This document shows positions 17,432 to 26,083 of a stretch of DNA of 64,000 nucleotides, piece after piece. The notes under the pieces are model-generated. The model was not told the DNA's origin. It saw nothing but the letters and a program-made list of their open reading frames with translations, and searched no databases. This DNA is from Allobosea sp. (lineage in GTDB: Bacteria > Pseudomonadota > Alphaproteobacteria > Rhizobiales > Kaistiaceae): contig JAFKFV010000013.1 of assembly GCA_017307955.1 (NCBI GenBank), forward strand, positions 124,001 to 188,000, in the 5' to 3' direction. The translations under genes were made by a program, and so were the position numbers. How positions within the stretch are numbered: the stretch's first letter is position 1; each line of letters begins with the position of its first letter.

Positions 17432-18481
17432 TCAGGCGCCGAGACGGTTGAGAATATCGCCGAGCGAGAGGCCGCCGACGCCGTTGCCCGGCCGGCGAAC
17501 GCTCGGCGCGGCCGTCGGTCGCGAGAGGGCGGCGCGGGCCTGGGTCGGGCTGTAGCCGAACTCGGCCCGAAAGGCACGGCTGAAGGCGGAAGCGTCCGGG
17601 AAACCGACCCGTTCCGAGATCGCGACGATGGCGCTGGTCTCGAGCGGATCGAGCAGCGCCCGATGCGCGGCGAGCAGGCGCTGGCGACGGATATAGGCCG
17701 TGACGCCGCCGAGCGGTTCGAACAGGCGGTAAAGACGGGACCGCGAGACGCCAAGCATGCGGCCGAGCTGCGCCGGTCCGAATCCGGAGGCGCCGAGATG
17801 CTGGTTGACGATGCGCCGGGCGCGATCGACCGTGGAGGCCGCGAGAACATCGCTCGCCGCCTCGAGCCGGTCTGCGCCCGGCAGCAGGCAGGCGCCGATT
17901 ATCTCGCGCGTCGCCTCGATCACCGCTGGAAAGGCTTCCGGCGGAAGATCCGGCAGCCGCCGCGACAGGCTGAGCATGTAGTCGGCGAGCAGCGCGGCCA
18001 GCGGGCCGGGCGGTATGCGGTTGTCGAGCCGGTCCAGCGCCGCGGCGCCCGAGCGGAAGAGATCGCGCGGGACATAGAGGCTGATGATGGTGTCGGCGCC
18101 GCTGCCATGCCCTTCGAAGGGCCGCGCCAGCGAACGCAGGAAGAGTTCTGGTTCGGCGGTGCGCTCCCCGTCAGGGATCACCAGCACGAGGCACCAGTGG
18201 TCGAACGGATGGCGGTCGAGATGATGCCAGATCCGCTCGCCGCCGCCGGGCACCCGGGCCCGCGCCAGCGCCATGCTGCCGAGATTCCAGACCTCCTGCT
18301 CCGCATCGAAACCGCTTTCGGCTCCAGACGGGAACTTGATGTCGATGGCGGCCGCCATGAAATCCCGCCAAGCCTCGAACTGCTCGGCGAGCGCCAGTTC
18401 CTTCGTGACGATGCGTATCGGCTCGACCCTGCCTGGCGTCAGGATCGGCGAACCTTCCCGGATCGGAACGGCCATGCCCAT
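17432..18481 (-). CDS. AraC-family transcriptional regulator
   Basis: A 349-residue protein. The N-terminal 200 residues resemble the AraC-binding-like sensor domain (FEAWRDFMAAAIDIKFP, FDHWCLVLVIPDGE). The C-terminal AraC/XylS DNA-binding domain has two HTH units (GPAQLGRMLGVSRSRLYRLFEPLGGVTAYIRRQRL and IVAISERVGFPDASAFSRAFRAEFGYSP). ATG 18481 with GGGGG 8 bp upstream is chosen over a start 111 bp further up. It is transcribed divergently from the patatin/GntP genes, which it probably controls. The intervening DNA has matching repeats (18529-18572). The ligand is unknown. Confidence 0.92.
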   Translation of the reverse strand: MGMAVPIREGSPILTPGRVEPIRIVTKELALAEQFEAWRDFMAAAIDIKFPSGAESGFDAEQEVWNLGSMALARARVPGGGERIWHHLDRHPFDHWCLVLVIPDGERTAEPELFLRSLARPFEGHGSGADTIISLYVPRDLFRSGAAALDRLDNRIPPGPLAALLADYMLSLSRRLPDLPPEAFPAVIEATREIIGACLLPGADRLEAASDVLAASTVDRARRIVNQHLGASGFGPAQLGRMLGVSRSRLYRLFEPLGGVTAYIRRQRLLAAHRALLDPLETSAIVAISERVGFPDASAFSRAFRAEFGYSPTQARAALSRPTAAPSVRRPGNGVGGLSLGDILNRLGA

Positions 18482-18528
18482 GGTGCGAACCCCCGATGCC
18501 CGCGACCTCCGGGCGACATTACACCGGC

Positions 18529-18572
18529 TGCGACAAAGTCGCAAAACGGGCCCCGAAGCGCGGCAAAGTGGC
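18529..18572. promoter_or_regulatory. two related operator-like sites 30 bp apart (candidate AraC sites)
   Basis: A perfect inverted repeat TGCGAC-AAA-GTCGCA (18529-18543) and a related element GCGGCAAAGTGGC (18560-18572) share GCG(A/G)CAAAGT(C/G)GC. They are exactly 30 bp, about three helical turns, apart in the divergent promoter region of the AraC regulator and the patatin gene. The spacing suits binding of an AraC-type dimer. This is inferred from pattern only. Confidence 0.5.
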
Positions 18573-18606
18573 TTCGACTTAGCGCGTGTCATGCGATGAG
18601 GCGAGG

Positions 18607-18628
18607 GATTGTGTAGTTTTGCACAATC
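18607..18628. promoter_or_regulatory. inverted repeat GATTGTG-N8-CACAATC upstream of the patatin gene
   Basis: A perfect 7-bp inverted repeat with an 8-nt AT-rich spacer, ending 18 bp before the patatin start. It could be an operator for a second regulator or a short hairpin in the leader. It has no T-tract, so it is not a terminator. Confidence 0.5.
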
Positions 18629-18646
18629 GGAGCGAGGGGAGCCGGC

Positions 18647-19768
18647 ATGGCCAGAAGCACGCGAACCCGGACGAACCGCGCGGATTCACCCAGGGCGGGC
18701 GGCGCGGCGCCGGAGGGCCAGCACGAGGGCGAGGAGCCACGCGGCGCGGCCGCCGAAGGACCGGTCCTGATCGATCTCGCGCTGCAGGGCGGCGGCTCTC
18801 ATGGCGCCTTCACCTGGGGTGTGCTGGATCGGCTGCTGCAGGACGACCGCTTCCGGATCGACGGCGTTTCGGGAACCTCGGCCGGGGCCATGAACGCCGC
18901 CGTGATGGCGGCCGGCTTCGCCAAAGGCGGGGCGGCGGGCGCGCGGGCCGCGCTCGATGCCTATTGGCGCAGCGTCGCCGACGCGGCGCAGTTCAGCCCG
19001 TTCCAGCGCGGTCCGCTCGATGTCCTGCTCGGCCGCTGGACGCTCGACCATTCGCCGCTCTTCGTGACGATGGACATGATGTCCCGCCTGTTCTCGCCCT
19101 ATGATTTCAATCCGACGGGCAGAAATCCGCTTCGCGGCATCCTCGAGCAGGCGATCGATTTCGAGGCGCTGAAGGTCTCGCCGATCCGCGTCTTCATCAC
19201 CGCCACCAATGTGCGCACCGGCCGCGGCCGCGTCTTCCGCAACGACGAGATCACGCCCGACGTGCTGCTGGCCTCGGCCTGCCTGCCGACGCTCTTCCAG
19301 GCGGTTGAGATCGATGGCGAGAGCTATTGGGACGGCGGCTATTCGGGCAACCCGACCATCACGCCGCTGGTGCGCGAATGCCAGTCGCACGACACGATCC
19401 TCATCCCGATCAACCCGGTCGAGCGGCCCGGAACGCCGGAGACGGCGCGGGACATCATGAACCGCCTCAACGAGATCTCGTTCAATTCCGTGCTGCTCAA
19501 GGAATTGCGCATGATCGCCATGCTGCGGCAGGTCGCCGATCCGGGCCACAGCGAGGGCGCGCAATGGGCGCGGATGCGCATCCACATGGTTCGCAACGAG
19601 ATCATGGCGACGCTCGGCTATTCCTCGAAGCTGAATGCCGAATGGCCGTTCCTCTCGATGCTGCGCGAGGAAGGCGCGAAGGCCGCTTCCGACTTCCTGG
19701 CGATCAATGGCGATGCGATCGGCAAGCGGTCGACGCTTGAGCTCGACCGCTTGCTGGAGGGCGTGTGA
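18647..19768 (+). CDS. patatin-like phospholipase / acyl hydrolase
   Basis: A 373-residue cytosolic patatin-fold serine hydrolase. After a polar, probably disordered N terminus of about 38 residues come the oxyanion loop GGGSHG (48-53), nucleophile GTSAG (Ser78) and the second dyad residue in DGGYSGN (Asp229). No signal peptide is seen. It is followed immediately by a GntP permease (TGATG overlap) and divergent from an AraC regulator. In related bacteria, patatin proteins of this type occur near 3-hydroxybutyrate genes, so a lipid or polyhydroxybutyrate-related substrate is possible; this is inference from recalled context. Confidence 0.9.
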   Translation: MARSTRTRTNRADSPRAGGAAPEGQHEGEEPRGAAAEGPVLIDLALQGGGSHGAFTWGVLDRLLQDDRFRIDGVSGTSAGAMNAAVMAAGFAKGGAAGARAALDAYWRSVADAAQFSPFQRGPLDVLLGRWTLDHSPLFVTMDMMSRLFSPYDFNPTGRNPLRGILEQAIDFEALKVSPIRVFITATNVRTGRGRVFRNDEITPDVLLASACLPTLFQAVEIDGESYWDGGYSGNPTITPLVRECQSHDTILIPINPVERPGTPETARDIMNRLNEISFNSVLLKELRMIAMLRQVADPGHSEGAQWARMRIHMVRNEIMATLGYSSKLNAEWPFLSMLREEGAKAASDFLAINGDAIGKRSTLELDRLLEGV

Positions 19769-21231
19769 TGGGTCTCGCGCTCGGGCTCATCGGCATTCTC
19801 TGCGGGCTGGGCCTGCTGGTCTTCCTCGCCTATCGCGGCTGGAGCGTCCTCCTGCTGGCGCCTGCCGCCGCGCTCATCGCGGCGCTCTTTTCCGGCGAGC
19901 CGCTGCTGGCGCACTGGACGCAGACCTTCATGGGCAGCGCCGCCCTCTTCATCGGCCAGTTCTTCCCGCTCTTCCTGCTCGGCGCGCTGTTCGGCAAGCT
20001 GATGGAGGACAGCGGCGCCGTGGCGACGATCGCCGAGTTCATGACCGAGAAACTCGGCACCGGACGCGCCATCCTCGCCGTGGTGCTCGCGGGCGCGATC
20101 GTCACCTATGGCGGCGTCAGCCTCTTCGTGGCGCTGTTCGTGATCGCGCCGATGGCGGAAGCGCTCTTTCGCACGGCCGATATCCCGCGCCGGCTGATGG
20201 CGCCCGCGATCGCGCTCGGCACCTTCACCTTCACGATGATGGCGCTGCCCGGCACGCCGGCGATCCAGAACGCCATCCCGATGCCGTTCTTCGGCACGAC
20301 GCCCTTCGCGGCCCCGGGTCTCGGCATCATCGCCTCTCTGATCATGCTCGGCTTCGGCCTCTGGTGGCTGGCGCTGCAGGAGGGCAAGGCCCGGCGCGCG
20401 GGCGAGGGTTTCGGCGGCGTTGCCAATTTCTCCGTTCCTGACCTCGCCGATCCCGTCCTCCGCGAACGGGCGACGACGGCGCGCGAGTTCGACCCGGCCG
20501 AGATCGCGCATGGCAACCAGAGCGCGGAGCACCCGCCGATCGCCGTCGCCGCGCTGCCGCTCGTGCTTGTCATCCTCGTCAACCTGTTGATGTCGTTCGT
20601 CGTTCTGCCGCGGCTCGACGTGGCCTTCCTCGCCGAGCCGCGCTGGGGCGGCATCTCGCTGGCCTCGGTGAGCGGCGTCTGGTCGGTCGCCGTGGCGCTC
20701 TTCGTGGCGATCGTCGCGACGGTAGCGCTCAACTGGCGGCGGCTGCCTAAGCTGCGCGAAACCATGGATGCCGGCGCCAATGCATCGGTGCTGCCGATCA
20801 TGGGCGTCGCGAGCCTTGTCGGCTTCGGCGCCGTGGTGGCGGCCCTCCCCGCTTTCGCCCTGGTGCGCGACTGGGTGCTGTCGATCGGCGGCGGCCCGCT
20901 GGTCTCGATGGCGGTGGCGACCAACATCCTGGCCGCGCTCACCGGCTCGGCCTCCGGCGGCCTCACCATCGCGCTTGATGCGCTTGGCGGCACCTATCTG
21001 AAGCTCGCCGCAGAACTCGGCATCGACCCGTCTCTGCTCCACCGCGTGGCGGTCATGAGCGCGGGAACGCTCGACAGCCTGCCGCATAGCGGCGCGGTGG
21101 TGACGCTGCTCGCCGTCTGCGGCGTGACGCCGAAGGACAGCTACCGCGACATCGTGATGGTGGCCATCGTCGGCGCGATCCTGGCCCTCATCGCCGTCAT
21201 CAGCCTCGGCTCACTGTTCGGATCGTTCTGA
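19768..21231 (+). CDS. GntP-family permease
   Basis: A 487-residue inner-membrane carrier of the gluconate:H+ symporter family with about 12-14 helices. Motifs are GKLMEDSGAVATIAEFM and, near the C terminus, TGSASGGLTIALDALGGTYL and RVAVMSAGTLDSLPHSGAVVTLLAVCGVT, where SLPHSG is the family hallmark. Family substrates are gluconate, related sugar acids or D-3-hydroxybutyrate. The neighbouring patatin hydrolase favours a small acyl acid, but this is not proved. ATG 19768 shares its A with the patatin stop; a GTG one codon earlier is the alternative. Confidence 0.92.
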   Translation: MGLALGLIGILCGLGLLVFLAYRGWSVLLLAPAAALIAALFSGEPLLAHWTQTFMGSAALFIGQFFPLFLLGALFGKLMEDSGAVATIAEFMTEKLGTGRAILAVVLAGAIVTYGGVSLFVALFVIAPMAEALFRTADIPRRLMAPAIALGTFTFTMMALPGTPAIQNAIPMPFFGTTPFAAPGLGIIASLIMLGFGLWWLALQEGKARRAGEGFGGVANFSVPDLADPVLRERATTAREFDPAEIAHGNQSAEHPPIAVAALPLVLVILVNLLMSFVVLPRLDVAFLAEPRWGGISLASVSGVWSVAVALFVAIVATVALNWRRLPKLRETMDAGANASVLPIMGVASLVGFGAVVAALPAFALVRDWVLSIGGGPLVSMAVATNILAALTGSASGGLTIALDALGGTYLKLAAELGIDPSLLHRVAVMSAGTLDSLPHSGAVVTLLAVCGVTPKDSYRDIVMVAIVGAILALIAVISLGSLFGSF

Positions 21232-21244
21232 AAAGCCAGCCCTA

Positions 21245-22042
21245 TCAATGATGTAGGATCTGGCTCAGGAACAGCTTGGTCCGCTCGTGCTGCGGGTTGG
21301 TGAAGAAGGTTTCCGGCTCGGCCTGCTCGATGATCTGGCCGCCATCCATGAAGATGACTCGGTTCGCGACCTGGCGGGCGAAGCCCATTTCATGGGTGAC
21401 GCAGATCATGGTCATGCCCTCCATGGCGAGGCCGACCATGACGTCGAGCACTTCCTTGATCATCTCGGGATCGAGCGCCGAGGTCGGTTCGTCGAACAAC
21501 ATGACACGCGGATTCATGCAAAGCGAGCGCGCGATGGCGACGCGCTGCTGCTGGCCACCGGAGAGCTGGCCCGGATATTTCGCGGCCTGCTCGGGAATCT
21601 TCACCCGCCGCAGATAGTGCATCGCCACGTCTTCGGCTTCAGATTTCGGCATTTTCCGAACATGAATCAACGCAAGCGTGCAGTTTTCAAGAATGGTCAG
21701 GTGCGGGAAGAGGTTGAAGTGCTGGAACACCATGCCGACCTCGCGCCGCACCTCGTCGATACGCTTCAGGTCGTTGGTGAGCTCGATGCCGTCGACGACG
21801 ATCCTGCCCTTCTGATGCTCCTCGAGCCGGTTGATGCAGCGGATCATCGTCGACTTGCCGGAGCCCGACGGACCCGCCACGACGATGCGCTCGCCGCGCA
21901 TCACCTTGAGATTGATGTCACGCAGCACATGGAACTCGCCGAACCACTTGTTGACGTCGACCATCTCGACGGCGGTGTCGGTGGCCGAGACGGTGAGCCG
22001 CGGCGGCCTGGCTTCGGTTTCGGACGGGACGGTCTCGGACAT
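21245..22042 (-). CDS. aapP: general L-amino acid ABC transporter, ATP-binding protein
   Basis: A 265-residue ABC ATPase of the polar-amino-acid class. It has Walker [10 protein letters not shown] (57-65), Q-loop [11 protein letters not shown], signature LSGGQQQR, Walker [13 protein letters not shown] and H-loop [11 protein letters not shown] 22042 follows AAGGGGATTCC. It lies 20 bp after aapM, as last gene of aapJQMP, the broad-specificity amino-acid uptake operon of rhizobia. The partners AapQ and AapM form the membrane pore. Confidence 0.96.
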   Translation of the reverse strand: MSETVPSETEARPPRLTVSATDTAVEMVDVNKWFGEFHVLRDINLKVMRGERIVVAGPSGSGKSTMIRCINRLEEHQKGRIVVDGIELTNDLKRIDEVRREVGMVFQHFNLFPHLTILENCTLALIHVRKMPKSEAEDVAMHYLRRVKIPEQAAKYPGQLSGGQQQRVAIARSLCMNPRVMLFDEPTSALDPEMIKEVLDVMVGLAMEGMTMICVTHEMGFARQVANRVIFMDGGQIIEQAEPETFFTNPQHERTKLFLSQILHH

Positions 22043-22062
22043 GGAATCCCCTTGTGACAGCC

Positions 22063-23406
22063 TTATCGGCGGCGGCTTCTGTCGAGCCGCCTTTCGGTGA
22101 ACGCGGCATAGCGGGACATCGCGAAGCAGAATGCCCAGAACACCATGGCCGCAAAGATATAGCCCGTGATGCCGGTGACGGGCGATGCCCATTTGGCGTC
22201 GTTGGCCGACGCCTGGATCTGCCCGAGCAGATCGAACAGGCCGATGATCGCGACGAGCGTCGTATCCTTGAAGAGCGAGATGAACGACCCGACGATGCCC
22301 GGAATGACCAGCCGCAGCGCCTGCGGCAGGATGATGAGGCGCATGCGCTGCCAGAAGCCGAGGCCGAGCGCCATCGCGCCTTCATACTGGCCGCGCGGGA
22401 TCGCCTGCAGGCCGCCGCGGATCACCTCGGCGAGATAGGCGGCGTCGAACAGCGCCACGCCGACCAGCGCGCGCAGCAGCTTGTCGAAGGTGACGCCGTC
22501 GGGAAGGAAGAGCGGCAGCATCACAGAGGCCATGAAAAGCACGGTGATCAGCGGCACGCCGCGCCAGAACTCGATGAAGGCGATCGACGCCGTGCGCACC
22601 ACCGGCATGCTGGAGCGCCGCCCGAGCGCGAGGCCGACGGCAAGCGGCAGCGACGCCACCATGCCGGTGACCGCGACGACGAGCGTGACAAGCAGCCCGC
22701 CCCAGTTCGACGTCTCGACCGGCACGAGGCCGAAATCGAACCCCGTGACCATAAAGACGACCGCGAGGCCGGCGATCACCACGGCGACCGTCGAACCGGA
22801 CTGGGCCGCCGGGCTCCCGGCCAGCCAGTTCGCGAAGCCGGTCGCGAGCAGCACCACGCCGGCGACGAGCGCGAATTCGATCGCGAAACGCAGCGGTCCC
22901 GGTTCGACGATATCGGCCGGCAGGAAGCTGCCGCGATAGCCGAGATGACCGCCGGTCAGGAGCACGAAGGCCGTGAGCGGATAGACGGTCAGCAGCAGGA
23001 TGCCGTTGAGGCGCTTCCACGGCACGCGCGGGATCAGCATCGGCACCAGCATCAGGACCAGCAGCAGGTAGACGAGATCGACGCGCCAGCGCTCCTCTAT
23101 CGGATAGCGGCCATAGATGAATTGCGGCAGGAAAGCCTTCACATAGGCCCAGCAGGCGCCGGTCGCCTGGGCACAGGCGGCGCGATCGTCGCCGGTCCAG
23201 ACCGCGTCGATGATCGTGAAGCGGATCACCGGCACCAGGCACCAGACGATGAAGGCGGCGGCGAGGATCGTGAGGACCGTGTTGAACGGGCTGGAAAAGA
23301 GATTGGCGCGCGCCCAGCCGATCGGCCCGACCGTGCTCGGCGGTGCCGGCCGTTCGGCGATGATCTGGTCGCGCACGAAGCTCGCGGGGGCGGCGGTGTC
23401 GCTCAT
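22063..23406 (-). CDS. aapM: general L-amino acid ABC transporter, permease AapM (enlarged)
   Basis: A 447-residue HEAAM-type permease. The N-terminal part has the family features [13 protein letters not shown] and [20 protein letters not shown]. The C-terminal core has the EAA loop ([39 protein letters not shown]). Between LLTGGHLG and WGGLLVTLV there are about 75 residues containing two extra hydrophobic stretches. As I recall, the classical ~384-residue AapM has only about 15 residues there. It starts 4 bp after the aapQ stop. Confidence 0.94.
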   Translation of the reverse strand: MSDTAAPASFVRDQIIAERPAPPSTVGPIGWARANLFSSPFNTVLTILAAAFIVWCLVPVIRFTIIDAVWTGDDRAACAQATGACWAYVKAFLPQFIYGRYPIEERWRVDLVYLLLVLMLVPMLIPRVPWKRLNGILLLTVYPLTAFVLLTGGHLGYRGSFLPADIVEPGPLRFAIEFALVAGVVLLATGFANWLAGSPAAQSGSTVAVVIAGLAVVFMVTGFDFGLVPVETSNWGGLLVTLVVAVTGMVASLPLAVGLALGRRSSMPVVRTASIAFIEFWRGVPLITVLFMASVMLPLFLPDGVTFDKLLRALVGVALFDAAYLAEVIRGGLQAIPRGQYEGAMALGLGFWQRMRLIILPQALRLVIPGIVGSFISLFKDTTLVAIIGLFDLLGQIQASANDAKWASPVTGITGYIFAAMVFWAFCFAMSRYAAFTERRLDRSRRR

Positions 23407-23410
23407 CGAC

Positions 23411-24628
23411 TCACCGCTCCACCAGCGCGACGCGCCGGTTCCAGATGTTCATGACGTATGAGGTGAGGAGGCTGAGCCCGAGATAGAAGATCATCCAGAT
23501 GCTGACCATCTCGACCGCCTGGCCGGTCTGGTTGAGCACCGTTCCGCCGACCGAGACGAGATCGGGATAGGCGACGGCCACGGCCAATGAGGAATTCTTG
23601 GTGAGGTTCAGATACTGGTTGGTCAGCGGCGGGATGATCACCCGCATGGCCTGCGGCACGATCACATAGCGCAGCGTCTGGTTCTGCCGGAGCCCCAGCG
23701 AATGCGCCGCTTCCGTCTGGCCGTGATTGACGGCGAGAATGCCGGCGCGGACGATCTCGGCGATATAGGCCGCCGTGTAGATCGAGAGCGCGAGAAGGAG
23801 GCCGAAGAATTCCGGGATGACCGTGAGGCCCGAACCGGCCTGGAAGCCGCGCCTCAAGAGAGGCCCCTGATCATTGAAGACGGGCATGTCGACGGAGATC
23901 GGCCTGCCGGTCAGGAAGAAGACGACAAGCGGCAGTCCGACGATGAGCGCGAGGCCGATCCAGCCGGAGGGCGGCGCCTTGCCCGTCGCGTCGAGGCGCT
24001 TCCGTCCCCAGCGGGCAACGATCAGCGCGGCGAGAATCCCGATGAGAAGCGCTGCTCCGACCAGCGTCGCGCCCTCGGCGAAGACCGGCCGGGGGATGTG
24101 CAAGCCGCCGATATTGATGTGGAAGATGCCGAGAAAGGTCCATTTCTCGCGCAATCCCGGCACCGAGCGGAGAACGGCGAAATACCAGAAGAAGAGCTGC
24201 AGCAGCAGCGGGATGTTGCGGATGATCTCGATGAAGGCGGTCGCGATGCGCGCGACCAGCCAGTTGGACGAGAGCCGCGCGACGCCGACGAAGAAGCCGA
24301 GCGCAGAGGCGAGAAGGATGCCGAGCCCGGCGACGAGCAGCGTGTTGAGAAGGCCGACGAGCAGCGCCCGCCCGTAGGAATGCGCCTCGTTGTAATCGAT
24401 CAGCGTCTGGACGATGCCGAAGCCGGCGGTGCGGTCCAGGAAGCCGAAACCCGAGGCGATGTTCGCCTTCTGGAGATTGCGGACCGTATTGTCGAAGATG
24501 TCCCAGGCGAGCCAGCAGAGCACCAGGAGGAAGGCGATCTGGAAGAGAACGCCCCTGACCTCGGGATTGTTGATGAAGCCGGCCGTCCTCGAGCCCCTAC
24601 GGTCCGCGCCGTGTCCGCCTGCTGCCAT
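23411..24628 (-). CDS. aapQ: general L-amino acid ABC transporter, permease AapQ
   Basis: A 405-residue permease with about eight helices. It has the characteristic GFLDRTAGFGIVQTLIDYNEAHSYGRALLVGLLNTLLVA and the EAA motif in EIVRAGILAVNHGQTEAAHSLGLRQNQTLRYVIVPQAMR. The C terminus is ILSYVMNIWNRR-like (LTSYVMNIWNRRVALVER). ATG 24628 after AGAGGGGAT is chosen over an in-frame start 51 bp upstream. It is separated from aapJ by 135 bp that include a stem-loop. Confidence 0.95.
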   Translation of the reverse strand: MAAGGHGADRRGSRTAGFINNPEVRGVLFQIAFLLVLCWLAWDIFDNTVRNLQKANIASGFGFLDRTAGFGIVQTLIDYNEAHSYGRALLVGLLNTLLVAGLGILLASALGFFVGVARLSSNWLVARIATAFIEIIRNIPLLLQLFFWYFAVLRSVPGLREKWTFLGIFHINIGGLHIPRPVFAEGATLVGAALLIGILAALIVARWGRKRLDATGKAPPSGWIGLALIVGLPLVVFFLTGRPISVDMPVFNDQGPLLRRGFQAGSGLTVIPEFFGLLLALSIYTAAYIAEIVRAGILAVNHGQTEAAHSLGLRQNQTLRYVIVPQAMRVIIPPLTNQYLNLTKNSSLAVAVAYPDLVSVGGTVLNQTGQAVEMVSIWMIFYLGLSLLTSYVMNIWNRRVALVER

Positions 24629-24718
24629 ATCCCCTCTTGCGCCGGAAACCGGCCGCTCTGGCGATTGCGCCCCATCCACGCGCCCGGGTCTTGCTGCCCG
24701 GTATCGGTGCCGGATGTC

Positions 24719-24744
24719 GGCCGCGGGCGTCGCCGCCCACGGCC
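24719..24744 (-). repeat. stem-loop between aapJ and aapQ
   Basis: An 11-bp stem with one mismatch (ggccgcgggcg / cgcccacggcc) and a 4-nt loop lies 20 bp downstream of the aapJ stop. No T-tract follows. Such hairpins after solute-binding-protein genes often protect the upstream mRNA or reduce read-through, giving more binding protein than permease; here that is inferred. Confidence 0.6.
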
Positions 24745-24763
24745 ATCATGCGTCAGGTATGTA

Positions 24764-25780
24764 TCAGCGGATCGGGGGAGCGTACTGGATGCCGCCCTTC
24801 GACCAGAGATTGTTCAGGCCGCGCGCGATGCCGAGCTTGCTCGAAGGACCGACATTGGCGTCGAAGATCTCGCCGTAATTGCCGACATCCTTGACGATGT
24901 TGTAGGCCCAGTCATTGGTGAGGCCGATCGCGGTGCCGAAATCGCCCTCGACGCCGACGAAGCGCTTGATCTCCGGATTATCGGAGGTCTTCTTCTCGTC
25001 GATATTGGCCTTGGTGAGACCGAGTTCCTCGGCGTTCAGGAGCGCGAACAGCGTCCACTTCACGACGGTGAACCACTTGTCGTCGCCCTGGCGGACTGCC
25101 GGCCCGAGCGGCTCCTTGGAGATGATCTCAGGAAGGATCATGTGGTCGTCGGGATTCTGCAGCTTGAGGCGCTCGGCATAGAGGCCGGAGGCGTCGGTCG
25201 TGTAGGCGTCGCAGCGGCCGGCCTCATAGGCCTGCAGCACTTCCTCGTTCTTCTCGAAGGCCACGACCTCGTAGGGCATGTTGTGCGAGCGGAAATAGTC
25301 GGCGAGGTTCAACTCGGTGGTCGTGCCGGTCTGGGTACAAACCTTGGCGCCGGAGAGTTCGAGCGCCGAGGACACGCCGAGCGACTTTTTGACCATGAAA
25401 CCCTGGCCGTCGTAATAGATCACGCCGGCGAACATCAGGCCGAGCGAGGAGTCGCGCGACATGGTCCAGGTCGTGTTGCGCGACAGGACGTCGATGTCCC
25501 CCGACTGCAACGAGGTGAAGCGCTCCTTGGCGTTGAGACGGGTATATTTGACCTTGGTCGGATCGTTGAAGATCGCCGCGGCGAGCGCGCGGCAGAAGTC
25601 AATGTCGAGTCCCTTCCAGGTGCCGTCCTGATCTTCGGATCCAAAGCCGAGCAGGCTCGGATTAACGCCGCACTGCACGAATCCCTTCGCTTTGACATCT
25701 TCCAGCGTACCGGCACCGGCCGCGGAAGCGCCGGCCAGCATGGCGGCGCCGGCGATGACGGATGCGATGATCTTCTTCAT
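24764..25780 (-). CDS. aapJ: general L-amino acid ABC transporter, periplasmic binding protein
   Basis: A 338-residue family 3 solute-binding protein. It has a Sec signal peptide (MKKIIASVIAGAAMLAGASA, cleavage near residue 23). The mature protein begins GTLEDVKAKGFVQCGVNPSLLGF, and GLDIDFCRALAAAIF is the SBP_bac_3 signature. The paired FRSHNMPYEVVAFEKNEEVLQAYEAGRCDAYTTD region is typical of AapJ. ATG 25780 has AGAGGG 9 bp upstream. It captures amino acids and delivers them to AapQM. First gene of the operon, divergent from metC. Confidence 0.96.
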   Translation of the reverse strand: MKKIIASVIAGAAMLAGASAAGAGTLEDVKAKGFVQCGVNPSLLGFGSEDQDGTWKGLDIDFCRALAAAIFNDPTKVKYTRLNAKERFTSLQSGDIDVLSRNTTWTMSRDSSLGLMFAGVIYYDGQGFMVKKSLGVSSALELSGAKVCTQTGTTTELNLADYFRSHNMPYEVVAFEKNEEVLQAYEAGRCDAYTTDASGLYAERLKLQNPDDHMILPEIISKEPLGPAVRQGDDKWFTVVKWTLFALLNAEELGLTKANIDEKKTSDNPEIKRFVGVEGDFGTAIGLTNDWAYNIVKDVGNYGEIFDANVGPSSKLGIARGLNNLWSKGGIQYAPPIR

Positions 25781-26083
25781 TGTCTGCAGCCCTCTGTCCT
25801 TGTCGGGTCTTTTGACCCTCGACGCCGAAGCGCGGGTCGCCGTCTCATTACCGGGGAAGCGATCCGCGCCGCGGATCGCTCCATTCCCGTCGCCACGCTG
25901 GCAGGCGCATCGCAGCACAGCCAGCGCGGGGAGCCCTCAGGCCCCGGACGACGTTTGACCCGGTCATCACAGGCGATTATGGCAGGCGGGTCAAGTGCGG
26001 AACGGCGGTTCATGCCGCGTTTGCGCACATTCCTGCGGCACGATGAAATCCGCGCCAGTTGATCAGCGCTCCGGAGAACGAAC
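25781..26083. promoter_or_regulatory. divergent aapJ/metC control region with a leader hairpin
   Basis: 303 bp without a gene. A perfect 10-bp inverted repeat, agcgatccgc-gcc-gcggatcgct, sits at 25858-25880, 78 bp upstream of the aapJ start, so it may fold in the aapJ leader or bind a regulator. GGAG precedes metC by 7 bp. I looked for a SAM-type riboswitch before metC and found none of the conserved elements. Confidence 0.5.

Noticed and set aside
19618..21087. A long antisense frame over the GntP permease
   Set aside because: It has a charged, low-complexity translation, while the opposite strand has all GntP motifs.
25781..26083. SAM-type riboswitch upstream of metC
   Set aside because: I looked for the conserved pseudoknot and loop elements and saw none. 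The only clear structure is an inverted repeat nearer aapJ.
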